Source: CAZAMB01 sp964486335
GTDB lineage: Bacteria; Planctomycetota; Phycisphaerae; UBA1845
Direction: 5' to 3'
DNA length: 64,000 bases
Assembly (NCBI GenBank): GCA_964486335.1
Contig: CAZAMB010000001.1
Coordinates: 124,001 to 188,000 of the forward strand
This document shows, piece by piece, positions 33,141 to 40,803 of this stretch. The notes under the pieces are model-generated. The model was not told the DNA's origin, searched no databases, and saw only the letters and a program-made list of their open reading frames with translations. The stretch's first letter is position 1. The number at the start of each line of letters is the position of its first letter. A program made the translations under genes and the position numbers.

Positions 33141-33506
33141 CTAATCATTCGCTAACCCGATCAACAGCAATTTATCGTACATGCCCTCTTGGAAACCGAC
33201 GACCATCGTGCGACCCGCGATCATGGTCGGTGCTCGCAGCTTGCCTGTCGGACCGAGGATTTGCTTCAAGACCGCCGCGTCATCATGACCGTCCTTTTTG
33301 ATCGAAAGCCGAACGACTCGCCTTCCCTTGGTTGTAACCACATGGTCCATCGATCGCGCCATGCGCAGCGCTTCCGCCGAGCCTAGTCCTGCTTTTGCAT
33401 CCGAACGCTTCAAGATCGCCACCCCCTTCTCCGCAAGGTACCCCTGCGCCTTGGCACTGGTTCCTCAACCCTTGCGAAAATAAAACCATGAAACGGTTTT
33501 TCTCAT
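33141..33506 (-). CDS. ArsC-family selenoprotein (UGTS motif, in-frame UGA read as Sec)
   Basis: ATG at 33506 (GGAG a few nt upstream) to TAG at 33143-33141 gives 121 residues with one TGA at 33467-33465 (codon 14). As Sec it reads FYFRKGUGTSAKAQGYLAEK: U sits where arsenate reductase/Spx-like proteins have the first Cys, and GTS matches ArsC CGTS. The remaining body fits the ArsC family (seleno)protein group: a VVTTKGRRVVRL segment, an ILGPTGKLRAPTMIAG block with the cis-Pro, and VVGFQEG. The fold is thioredoxin-like; it may act as a thiol-disulfide oxidoreductase or reductase, substrate unknown. The frame after the UGA is open for 107 codons. Without Sec a call starts only at an internal codon near 33422, losing the active site. 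Confidence 0.87.
33432..33467 (-). promoter_or_regulatory. Bacterial SECIS-like hairpin of the ArsC-family gene
   Basis: CGCAGGG (33448-33442) pairs with CCTTGCG (33438-33432), seven base pairs including one G-U wobble, closing a 3-nt loop GTA (33441-33439). The loop begins 23 nt after the UGA (33467-33465) and starts with G, within published bacterial SECIS limits. The loop differs from that of the SelW-like gene. Confidence 0.72.
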
Positions 33507-33680
33507 TCATCTCCTTTGCTGCGATCGCAAAAGCCGCGGAGCTAGGTCACTATTGAATCGGCCGTGAATCTGATAAACAATGGATCCAGACCGCCGCGCC
33601 TGTACCGTGCCGCCTTTCGAAGGAAAGCGGGCTTTGGCCGGTCGCCATTGGTAACTTCAAAACCCGAAAGGCATCTTACC

Positions 33681-34142
33681 ATGACCAAGGCTTCTGAATC
33701 CCATTCTCGAGGCCCCACGAATCCTACGGGCTCTTCGACCGCTTTGCTGATGGAATTGAAAAAAGTAATTGGCCAAGCCCCGGATCCCAAGGGAGAGCCG
33801 CCCGATTATGAGCTATTGGCGTCCAAACTACGAAACCTCCACGCTCATTTTCGTACGCATCAGGCGTCCGACTACTTCAGTCCGAGCACGAATCCGGCCG
33901 TCGCCGCAGCGCCGCAGCTTTCGGACGACTTCACTCGGCTTAGCACCGAGCACCCAAGGATCATGGGCATGTTGGATCTTTTGATCCGAAATGTTGAGTC
34001 CATGCCCGATCGGCCTGTCGAGGATCGCGACGTCTTCTTGTTGAGGATTCGCGAATTGATCGCCGTGTTACGTCGCCATGAAGCCGAGGAAGAGCGATTG
34101 TTTCTGCTCGCCATGTGGCACGACACCGGCGGAGAAAGCTGA
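33681..34142 (+). CDS. Hemerythrin (HHE)-domain-like protein
   Basis: A 153-residue protein with a four-helix-bundle pattern. Potential iron ligands are His in LHAHFRTHQ (about 53-59), EHPRIMGMLDLL (about 89), and a RRHEAEEERLF block (about 131-139), each in the spacing of HHE domains. These proteins bind O2 or sense redox or iron state. The first 30 residues are disordered. ATG at 33681 follows AAAGG; an upstream in-frame codon at 33564 lacks an SD. It diverges from the ArsC-type selenoprotein. Confidence 0.7.
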   Translation: MTKASESHSRGPTNPTGSSTALLMELKKVIGQAPDPKGEPPDYELLASKLRNLHAHFRTHQASDYFSPSTNPAVAAAPQLSDDFTRLSTEHPRIMGMLDLLIRNVESMPDRPVEDRDVFLLRIRELIAVLRRHEAEEERLFLLAMWHDTGGES

Positions 34143-34444
34143 TCCGGTTGTTGCTCGAACGATTCCGCGGCGGGGATCGTTCGCATCCGTTAGCGCTAAC
34201 TGCGGTGCCGTTCCCTCGGTCTGCGCCTCTTTGCACGACTTTTCCTAAACACCGGCCGTCCACCTCGACCGCAAACTTGGTGGACGGAACGATCTTCATG
34301 CTGACCGCTCAACGCACCCGGAATCGAAGTTGAGTCAGCGCATTCAAATCCACGTTAACAAATCGGCTCCGACGGCGTCTTAGTAGAAGAACGAGCATCC
34401 TCTACACCGACGTTCGCGGCATCCCATGTTTGCGGAGTGGTACT
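34143..34444. other. Intergenic upstream of the secretion cluster
   Basis: About 300 nt without a gene or recognised motif; it presumably carries the promoter of the ATPase operon. Confidence 0.4.
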
Positions 34445-35641
34445 ATGATTGCCCAAAAGACCGAGGCGGCACGCCCCGATGTCGTTCGTCTGGTTGACGA
34501 ACTCCTTGTTCGCGGAATCGCCTCCGGTGCATCCGACGTGCATTTCGAACCTGTCGACGAAGGACTGTTGATTCGTGTCCGTATCGACGGTCAGCTCGTC
34601 GATTGGGACGTTTTCGAGATCGGACTGTCGGAAAACATCGTGTCTCGCCTCAAGGTAATGGCGTCGCTATTGACTTACCGAGTGGACATCCCGCAGGAAG
34701 GCGGGTTCTGGTGGAAGCGAGATTCGCAATCCGCCGGCGACCATCGAACGGAATTGCGTGTCGCTACATTTCCCACCATTCGCGGAGAGCGCGCGGTCGT
34801 GCGTGTATTTCGCGGCGATCCTCAACTCCATTCGCTGGACTCACTGGGGATGACGGTCGAACAACTGACTCGAATACGTGATGCCCTCGCGCGTCCGGCG
34901 GGGTTTATCGTCGTGTCGGGGCCTGCCGGCAGCGGAAAAACAACGACGCTGTATGCCATGATCCGCGACATCCGCGATCGCTTTCCCGGACGAAGCGTGA
35001 TCACGCTGGAGGATCCGGTCGAACAGCGCTTGAACCGCGTTGCCCAGATTCAGATTAATCCGCACGGTGAATTGAGCTACGAGCGATGCATGCGGTCGCT
35101 GCTCCGCCACGACCCGCAAGTGATTCTTCTCGGCGAAGTGCGCGATCGCCAAACCGCTTCCGCAGCCGTCGAGGCCGCACTGACTGGACACCTCATCCTC
35201 ACGACCGTCCACAGCTCTGACCCAGCTGAGACCATCATTCGGTTCCTCGAAATGGGGATTCCGCCGTATCAGTTGGCCAGCGCCCTGACGATGGTCTGCT
35301 CGCAGCGCCTGCTGAGACGACGATGCCGTCGATGCCGGACTTCCTCCAGGAAAGGATGCGAAGACTGCATCCACACCGGCTACGCCGGGCAGATCGCCAT
35401 CGCTCAGGTTGCCGAACTGGATGAAGGGATAAGAACGTTCGTCCTTGCCCATTCGTCGGCTTCGTCGCTCCGCACGGTACTAAGAGGCCGCAGTTCGGAC
35501 CTGCGCGACGAGGCCTCCGCCGCGGTGGAACTGGGTATCACCGACGACGATGAAGTCGTTCGAGTGCTGGGTCGGGGAGCCTCGACCGGCACGAAGCGCC
35601 CGGCAATCGAAATCGCGAGGAAGCCAAATGGACCGATTTGA
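34445..35641 (+). CDS. Type II secretion / type IV pilus assembly ATPase (GspE/PilB family)
   Basis: A 398-residue hexameric ATPase lacking the N-terminal GspII_E domain of full-length GspE. Visible are ASDVHFEP (about 31-38), Walker A GPAGSGKTTT near 159-168, Asp box ITLEDPVEQ near 188, Walker B VILLGEVRDRQTA near 223-235, His box TGHLILTTVHS near 243-253 and a four-Cys knuckle (CRRCRTSSRKGCEDC) near 297-311. It powers pseudopilus assembly at the inner membrane. The ATG has GGAG 7 nt upstream. It overlaps the next gene by 14 nt. Confidence 0.93.
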   Translation: MIAQKTEAARPDVVRLVDELLVRGIASGASDVHFEPVDEGLLIRVRIDGQLVDWDVFEIGLSENIVSRLKVMASLLTYRVDIPQEGGFWWKRDSQSAGDHRTELRVATFPTIRGERAVVRVFRGDPQLHSLDSLGMTVEQLTRIRDALARPAGFIVVSGPAGSGKTTTLYAMIRDIRDRFPGRSVITLEDPVEQRLNRVAQIQINPHGELSYERCMRSLLRHDPQVILLGEVRDRQTASAAVEAALTGHLILTTVHSSDPAETIIRFLEMGIPPYQLASALTMVCSQRLLRRRCRRCRTSSRKGCEDCIHTGYAGQIAIAQVAELDEGIRTFVLAHSSASSLRTVLRGRSSDLRDEASAAVELGITDDDEVVRVLGRGASTGTKRPAIEIARKPNGPI

Positions 35642-36821
35642 ATACTCGGGTCAGTGCCAGAACGGAACGGCGATCAGCGGCATTCTCGAATCCGAGGACA
35701 CGGTCCATGCCGTCGAACAACTGACCGCCATGCGACTCCAGAACATCGAGGTACGCAAGACCGAAATGCCGCCGCCGCGCCGACCACTTGGCAATGATGA
35801 TTTCATCTTCTTCAACGAACAGCTGGCGTCCCTGGCAAACGCCGGAATGTGTTTGGATGCCGGATTGCGACAAATGGGACGGGACGTTCATTCCACGCGG
35901 CTTCAACGCGTCATGGAGTCCATGGCCGACGAACTGGAGAAGGGCAGCTCGTTGCCCGAGGCCATTGAGAAGCACGCGCCCCAACTTCCTCCGCTCTATG
36001 GACGGATTATCCGCGCGGGTCTTCACAACGGAAATCTGTCGGCGACGTTGATCAATCTCTCGCACCATTTGAAATTGATCGGAGAAACGCGGCGATTACT
36101 GTTCGAGGCCTTAACGTATCCTGCGATCGTATTTCTCCTGGCCGCGGGTGTATTCTGTTCGGTGTTGGTGTTTATCGTTCCGCAGTTTGTTGACATCTTC
36201 GACGATTTTGGTGTTCGGTTGCCAATGTTGACGCACTATTTGATTGTGCTTGCTCACGCAATGCCCAAAATACTTGTGACACTTGCGGCCCTCACGATGA
36301 CAGCAGTTGCGTTGTTCTTCGGGCTGCGGCGCTCATCCGCCGGACTCCAGTTTCGGGAGCGAATTGTCCTCGGAATTCCGTTGTTGGGCTCGATCATCCG
36401 CAATTCGCTTCGGGCTCGGTTTCTGCGGGCCATGGCGTTCGCCGTTCATAGCGGCATGACGCTGCCGGAGGCCCTTCGCCTGTCGGCCGGTGCAACCGGC
36501 AGCCCGGGATTATCGCTCGACGCTGAACTGGTTGCCGAGGGCGTCGATCGGGGCTGCGGATTGGAAGAAGCCAGCCGACGCGCGAAGTTCATTCCGGCCA
36601 TGCTCGCCTATTTCGTCGGCGTCGGCGGCGATGCCGCGAATCTTCGCGACGGGCTGATTCAGATGGCCAAGGCCTGCGAGTCCCAGGCAACACACTCGCA
36701 AGCGATGCTTCGCGGCTGGGCGGCGCCGGTGGCAATTCTCTGGGTCGGATCAGGCGTCGCGGTGTTGATTCTGGCATTGTTTCTGCCGCTCCTGCAGTTG
36801 ATTTCCATGGTCTCAGGTTGA
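35628..36821 (+). CDS. Type II secretion platform protein GspF
   Basis: A 397-residue inner-membrane platform protein. Two T2SSF four-helix cytoplasmic domains (about residues 62-185 with FFNEQLASLANAGMCLDAGL, and 265-385) are linked by membrane helices near 163-185, 215-240 and 370-392. Motif GIPLLGSIIRNSLRARFLRAMA is classic. It bridges the ATPase and the pseudopilins. It starts 14 nt inside the ATPase gene. Confidence 0.93.
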   Translation: MDRFEYSGQCQNGTAISGILESEDTVHAVEQLTAMRLQNIEVRKTEMPPPRRPLGNDDFIFFNEQLASLANAGMCLDAGLRQMGRDVHSTRLQRVMESMADELEKGSSLPEAIEKHAPQLPPLYGRIIRAGLHNGNLSATLINLSHHLKLIGETRRLLFEALTYPAIVFLLAAGVFCSVLVFIVPQFVDIFDDFGVRLPMLTHYLIVLAHAMPKILVTLAALTMTAVALFFGLRRSSAGLQFRERIVLGIPLLGSIIRNSLRARFLRAMAFAVHSGMTLPEALRLSAGATGSPGLSLDAELVAEGVDRGCGLEEASRRAKFIPAMLAYFVGVGGDAANLRDGLIQMAKACESQATHSQAMLRGWAAPVAILWVGSGVAVLILALFLPLLQLISMVSG

Positions 36822-36838
36822 TTGGATTTGGCTGGCCC

Positions 36839-38065
36839 ATGAGTATTCTGGAACTCATTCAGCTCCACGTGATGGTCATCGCGGTCGTCGCATTGGCCTG
36901 GCGGGCGCCAAGCCTCAAGGACACCGCCTTCCGCTGGCTCTCCGGTGAGCGTGGGTGCTTGCTTCCCCAGGGATTGATGTCGAGCCAGGCCCGCATTCGC
37001 CGGGCGTCCGAACTTCAAGCCGTCATCGCTCGTTTGTCGCTCATCGCGCGAATGAACCTGCCAATGTGCCGAGCCTTGGAAGCTGCGGCCGTGGGGGAAT
37101 CTCGGCGAATCAGCCAGGCACTCATCGGGATCGGCCGCCAGATCCACGCCGGCGACTCCGTTTCTCACGCGTTGGCGATCGCTTTTCGCGGATGCCCGGT
37201 CCAATTGACTCAGGCGCTTCGCGCGGCCGAAGCGTCCGGTCAATTGGCTCTGGAACTCGCCGAACAGGAGCGGAGAATCGCCGCGACAATTGACGAGCGC
37301 GTGACGACGGCCGCCCATGTGCGAAACGCGACGGCTTATGCGTCGATCATGGCGCTGTTCACCGCGGGCATGGTTTCCTGGATCGCCGTGTTTCTGATGC
37401 CCAAGTTCAAGGAGATCTTTCTGGACTTTGACGTTCCCATGCCGCGGATCACCGCGTTGCTGATCGAGGGAACCGATCTGTTTGCGACACACGGAGTCAC
37501 GTTGTTGTTTGTCCTGCTCCTGATCGTCGTGAGCATGGCACTGTTGGCAATCCGGTCCACAAAGAGCGCCGACATCGGAACACCGGCTCGAATCGCGGCG
37601 GCGCTGCGCTCGTGGTTCCCTTTCACGCGCATCATCGACGACGGACTTGGCCTCAGCAGAGCCCTTCGCGCCATGGCACGGGACATCCGCGCGGGGATGC
37701 CGGGGGCGTTTGCGGAGTCGCTTCCCAAGGAGGTTTGCGCCACGAATCGACTGCGGCATCGGCTGGCCCAGTTCGTTCAATCCATTTCGGAGGGAGTCGC
37801 GCCGCACCAAGCCGCGAAGTCCGCCGACCTGGGCCAAGTTGTCGTTTGCTCTCTGAGAATGGTGGAGCGCGGCGAGGATCCTGAAAGAGCGCTCCGCCAT
37901 GCCGCCGACTATCACGAAGCGATCGCATTCCGCTGGTGGCATGCCCTTTCCGCGTGCATCGGCCCGCTGGTCACGCTGACGATGGGCGCTCTGGTCGGGT
38001 TCATCGCGATCGCCATGTTCATGCCGTTGATCTCGCTGATCAACGCCGTTTCGGAGTCTCTCTAA
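36839..38065 (+). CDS. Second, divergent GspF-like platform protein
   Basis: A 408-residue protein with the same double T2SSF plan as the preceding gene: a first domain near 55-170 (VIARLSLIARMNLPMCRALE) and three hydrophobic helices, but with little identity elsewhere. The second domain (about 290-385) is shortened. Having two GspF genes in series is unusual; they may form a heterodimer. The TGA of the previous gene and a TTG (36818) overlap; ATG at 36839 is used. Confidence 0.8.
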   Translation: MSILELIQLHVMVIAVVALAWRAPSLKDTAFRWLSGERGCLLPQGLMSSQARIRRASELQAVIARLSLIARMNLPMCRALEAAAVGESRRISQALIGIGRQIHAGDSVSHALAIAFRGCPVQLTQALRAAEASGQLALELAEQERRIAATIDERVTTAAHVRNATAYASIMALFTAGMVSWIAVFLMPKFKEIFLDFDVPMPRITALLIEGTDLFATHGVTLLFVLLLIVVSMALLAIRSTKSADIGTPARIAAALRSWFPFTRIIDDGLGLSRALRAMARDIRAGMPGAFAESLPKEVCATNRLRHRLAQFVQSISEGVAPHQAAKSADLGQVVVCSLRMVERGEDPERALRHAADYHEAIAFRWWHALSACIGPLVTLTMGALVGFIAIAMFMPLISLINAVSESL

Positions 38066-38469
38066 TGAAGAAGCCAAACGCCCGGCGGTCGTTTGCTCGC
38101 GGCTTCGTACTGACGGAAACCTGCGCATCTCTCGCGCTTGTCGGACTCATTCTTGGCGTCGTCTCGCTCCTTCTGTCGCAACATGGACGTGCATCGGATC
38201 ATTTCTTGGTGTATCGCCGGGTCCAGCTCGCCGCCGAATCATGCGTCGAGCAAATGCGCGCTGGCGCGCTGGACTCGGCAAGCACGAACTTTGTCGACGA
38301 AAACGGAGTGGCTTTTGATATTCATGTCGTCCAACCGGACGACCAGTGGCAACCCCTGCTCTTCGTTACGGTGACGGCAAGTTCGACCGATCGAGGCGGA
38401 CGAACCGTGAAGTATGCGCTCAATGCGTATGTGTCCCCGACCCCCTCGTCGAAGGGAATTGACCCATGA
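38065..38469 (+). CDS. Prepilin-like minor pseudopilin 1
   Basis: A 134-residue protein with a class III signal peptide: RSFARG cleaved before FVLTETCASLALVGLILGVV (F+1, E+5 kept), then a variable C-terminal domain (about 75 residues). It is probably a GspI/GspH-type minor pseudopilin. Its ATG overlaps the upstream TAA by one base. Confidence 0.75.
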   Translation: MKKPNARRSFARGFVLTETCASLALVGLILGVVSLLLSQHGRASDHFLVYRRVQLAAESCVEQMRAGALDSASTNFVDENGVAFDIHVVQPDDQWQPLLFVTVTASSTDRGGRTVKYALNAYVSPTPSSKGIDP

Positions 38470-38978
38470 AGCACCGTCGACGTGGTGTGTTTTTGATCGA
38501 AATGCTGACTGTCCTTCTGATGCTCGGTATCGGCGGGACTTTGTTGGCGACGGCCTTCGGATCGATGCTCCGAAGCCAAAGGAGAGTCTCCGACTTTGGA
38601 AACCAGTACGCGCAAATTGACGGTTTTCTCTCCCAATTCTCGCGTGATGTGCGAAGGGCGACGACGGCAAGCTTGCACGTCGGCGATGAGAACGAGGGAA
38701 GATTGCTTGTGCTCGAAGCGCCCAACCGCAAAGTCGCCTATCGGTTTTTTGAACGGCGCGTTGAGCGGTCCCCGATTGAACCCGGCGACCCGATGACCAA
38801 CAGTTGGGAATCGATGATCGCCTCCGTCGACCTTGTGACCGGTTTCGTTGAAGCGCCACAGGTCGCCGTCGGGCTGTCAGTACAATGGCGTCGGACCGAC
38901 AAGAAGGATCCCGACCGGAGTCGCCGTTTCGATCTGGTCGTGCGGTGCGCCGGAGCGCTTGGCCATGTTGAAGATTAG
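38466..38978 (+). CDS. Prepilin-like minor pseudopilin 2 (GspJ-like)
   Basis: A 170-residue protein with the prepilin motif RRRG cleaved before VFLIEMLTVLLMLGIGG (E+5), followed by an alpha/beta GspJ-like domain. The start overlaps the upstream end by 4 nt (ATGA). A role as a minor pseudopilin next to the ATPase is inferred from motif and operon. Confidence 0.78.
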   Translation: MKHRRRGVFLIEMLTVLLMLGIGGTLLATAFGSMLRSQRRVSDFGNQYAQIDGFLSQFSRDVRRATTASLHVGDENEGRLLVLEAPNRKVAYRFFERRVERSPIEPGDPMTNSWESMIASVDLVTGFVEAPQVAVGLSVQWRRTDKKDPDRSRRFDLVVRCAGALGHVED

Positions 38979-39384
38979 GCGGCAAGAAATAAGACAAGCC
39001 GACAACGGAGAGCATTCGCGCCGCGGCGCAATGCTCGTGCTCGCGATTTTCTCCATCGTCCTTGCCAGTTCGCTCACCGTTCTCGTCATGGCCGGCACCG
39101 CTCAACTTGTGCGTTCGACTCGACACCACCATGAGGAAATCCTGCTTCGGCAAATGACGGACAGCGCATTCGCCTGGGTTCGCGCCCATCCTAGGCTTGA
39201 TTTGACCGCCCCGGTTCAATTGGACGCAAGCCGAATCCTGCCCGACGACATGCCCGGTTCGATAACGCTCAGCATCGAAAACGAAGCTCCAAACCTGATC
39301 CTTGTTGCATCGCAGTTCGCGGTTTCTGGAAAAAATGTCAAGCGATCGTCTCGGTTCATCGTTGCACCTTCTCGCTCCGAGTAA
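38965..39384 (+). CDS. Prepilin-like / GspK-like pseudopilin 3
   Basis: A 139-residue protein whose start, after SRRG, gives AMLVLAIFSIVLASSL (no Glu at +5, as is typical of GspK). The rest is a short soluble domain, much shorter than GspK. It is the last clear gene of the secretion cluster and begins 14 nt inside the previous gene. No major pseudopilin (GspG) or secretin (GspD) is seen here. Confidence 0.7.
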   Translation: MLKIRRQEIRQADNGEHSRRGAMLVLAIFSIVLASSLTVLVMAGTAQLVRSTRHHHEEILLRQMTDSAFAWVRAHPRLDLTAPVQLDASRILPDDMPGSITLSIENEAPNLILVASQFAVSGKNVKRSSRFIVAPSRSE

Positions 39385-39838
39385 ATTCGGCTGTCGCACT
39401 CTTTCGCGGTCAGGAAGGCGCCGGATGAACAAGAACGAGCCATCCAAGCGATTCGATCATTGTGTAGAAACGGCCGTCCGCATGGAGTCGGGCGACGAAC
39501 CGAATGAGCATGGAGGCTTGTGATGATGCCGGCATCGTCGTTTCTGGATCTCGTTCAACAAATGTCGCTCGTGACGACGAGGCCGACCTTCGACCGTTTT
39601 TCTAATCGAGCATTGCGGCTAGTTGTTCACCATTGTTCGGAGGTCCATGGTTCAACTGAGGCCGTTCGTATCGTGCCCCCCAACGACCCTGATACCGCGG
39701 CAGGTCGCGCCCGTCGTTCGCCGACATGCTCGCCGCGCTGCGACGGGAGAACGTGCGAGAACTGGTTTCGTCACTCCGCCCCCGGAAGCGCCATGATTCG
39801 ATTTTGCCGGTAGCAGCGAATCGCATCGACACCGTGCG
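39385..39838 (+). other. Possible frame-shifted gene remnant after the pilus cluster
   Basis: A frame from ATG 39520, with GGAGG 6-7 nt upstream, gives about 97 residues (MMMPASSFLDLVQQMSLVTT onward). The last part of the region reads better in another frame, ADMLAALRRENVRELVSSLR..., ending at the TAA near 39839. This suggests a broken gene downstream of the pseudopilins, for example a GspL- or PilM-like one, but no motif proves it. An additional 30-residue frame at 39425-39523 has no support. Confidence 0.25.
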
Positions 39839-40357
39839 TTAATGATCCGCGAATCGTCGCACCAACGCACCGACGCGCGCAAGATGATAATCGTCATGTT
39901 CGCTATCGAAATAGGCGATATCGACAATACGCATGGGCTGCTTCAACCGGGGATGCTCCGCCGCGCGCTGCCAATCCGATTCGCGGAGCGACTCGAATTT
40001 GGCGACGAGTCGAGCGCGTTCGGCTCGAAAATCGGCCAGAAGGTCTGCAATTTCGCGCCGATCGTGGTCGGCTTCGTGCGTCCTTCGATTCGACGGGTCG
40101 GCGGCCACCAAGACTCGCTCGCCCGCCAGAATCTGTTCTATTCGTTTGTAAGGTAGGTGGCCCAGGTCAATGAGATGCCCGATGTTCTGCTGAATGGACC
40201 ACCCGCCGCCATCAGGATGCTGCGTCAACACATCGCGCGCGAGGCCGCGAACTCGCTCCTCCAGCCGGGCAGGAGTGCCGCGAACTCTTTCAAGCAGATC
40301 AGGGAACTTGCCGACCGGAAAACTGAAATCAAAAGTTCTCTCTATCCACGACCACAT
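39839..40357 (-). CDS. DinB-family protein
   Basis: A 172-residue four-helix-bundle protein of the DinB/YfiT superfamily, metal-dependent enzymes or thiol-conjugating proteins. Metal-ligand His are seen in IGHLIDLGH (about 59-67) and SEHDDYHLARV (about 155-165). AAGGAG 6 nt before ATG 40357 fixes the start; a further 15 codons upstream are in frame without an SD. Confidence 0.85.
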   Translation of the reverse strand: MWSWIERTFDFSFPVGKFPDLLERVRGTPARLEERVRGLARDVLTQHPDGGGWSIQQNIGHLIDLGHLPYKRIEQILAGERVLVAADPSNRRTHEADHDRREIADLLADFRAERARLVAKFESLRESDWQRAAEHPRLKQPMRIVDIAYFDSEHDDYHLARVGALVRRFADH

Positions 40358-40803
40358 GATTCGCTCCTTGGGGCGCTGCGGCCCATGACGATATCCGATC
40401 AAACTAGAGCCAGAACGAACTCTTGGTGCAACCTCCCGCGGTGATGGACAATCGCCGCGACTTGGTTCTTTTTGAGGATGCGCACCGCGAAAACAATCAT
40501 CGGAGTGGATGATTACAAGCGTAACAGTTTCGCCACGATTATGGGTGAATCAGGGGCGACTCTCAAGCAGGGGCGATTGCGACACGCATCCGCGTTCCGC
40601 GCGTCTCGCCTGCCCAAGTTCCGCCGTCCCGCGTTGGACTACTCTGCTTCATGCTCTTCGCGTCCTTCGCGGTTGAAACGTGTCCTTTCCACCGGAAAAT
40701 TCGAACGAAAACTGGCCTTTTCGGCGGACGATCGCTAAAATACTGGCCCCCTTGAATGCCCTGCGGACTCGAACCAGTACTCGCGCCGATGGGAGGGATC
40801 AGG
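40358..40803. other. Intergenic with simple repeat
   Basis: No gene. Bases 40651-40680 contain the simple-sequence phrase CTCTTCGCGTCCTTCGCGG, of the same general kind as the tract inside mnmA, consistent with it being a widespread intergenic filler in this genome. Confidence 0.5.

Noticed and set aside
20318..33506. Reading the two UGA genes as simple pseudogenes
   Set aside because: In both, only one stop is present, it falls exactly on the catalytic residue, downstream coding is intact, an SD is present and a correctly spaced hairpin follows. Nonsense decay would not predict this.
36659..38128. 489-codon minus-strand frame opposite the second GspF-like gene
   Set aside because: Arg/His/Gln-rich composition typical of antisense of GC-rich genes, no motif; the plus strand is a clear GspF homologue.
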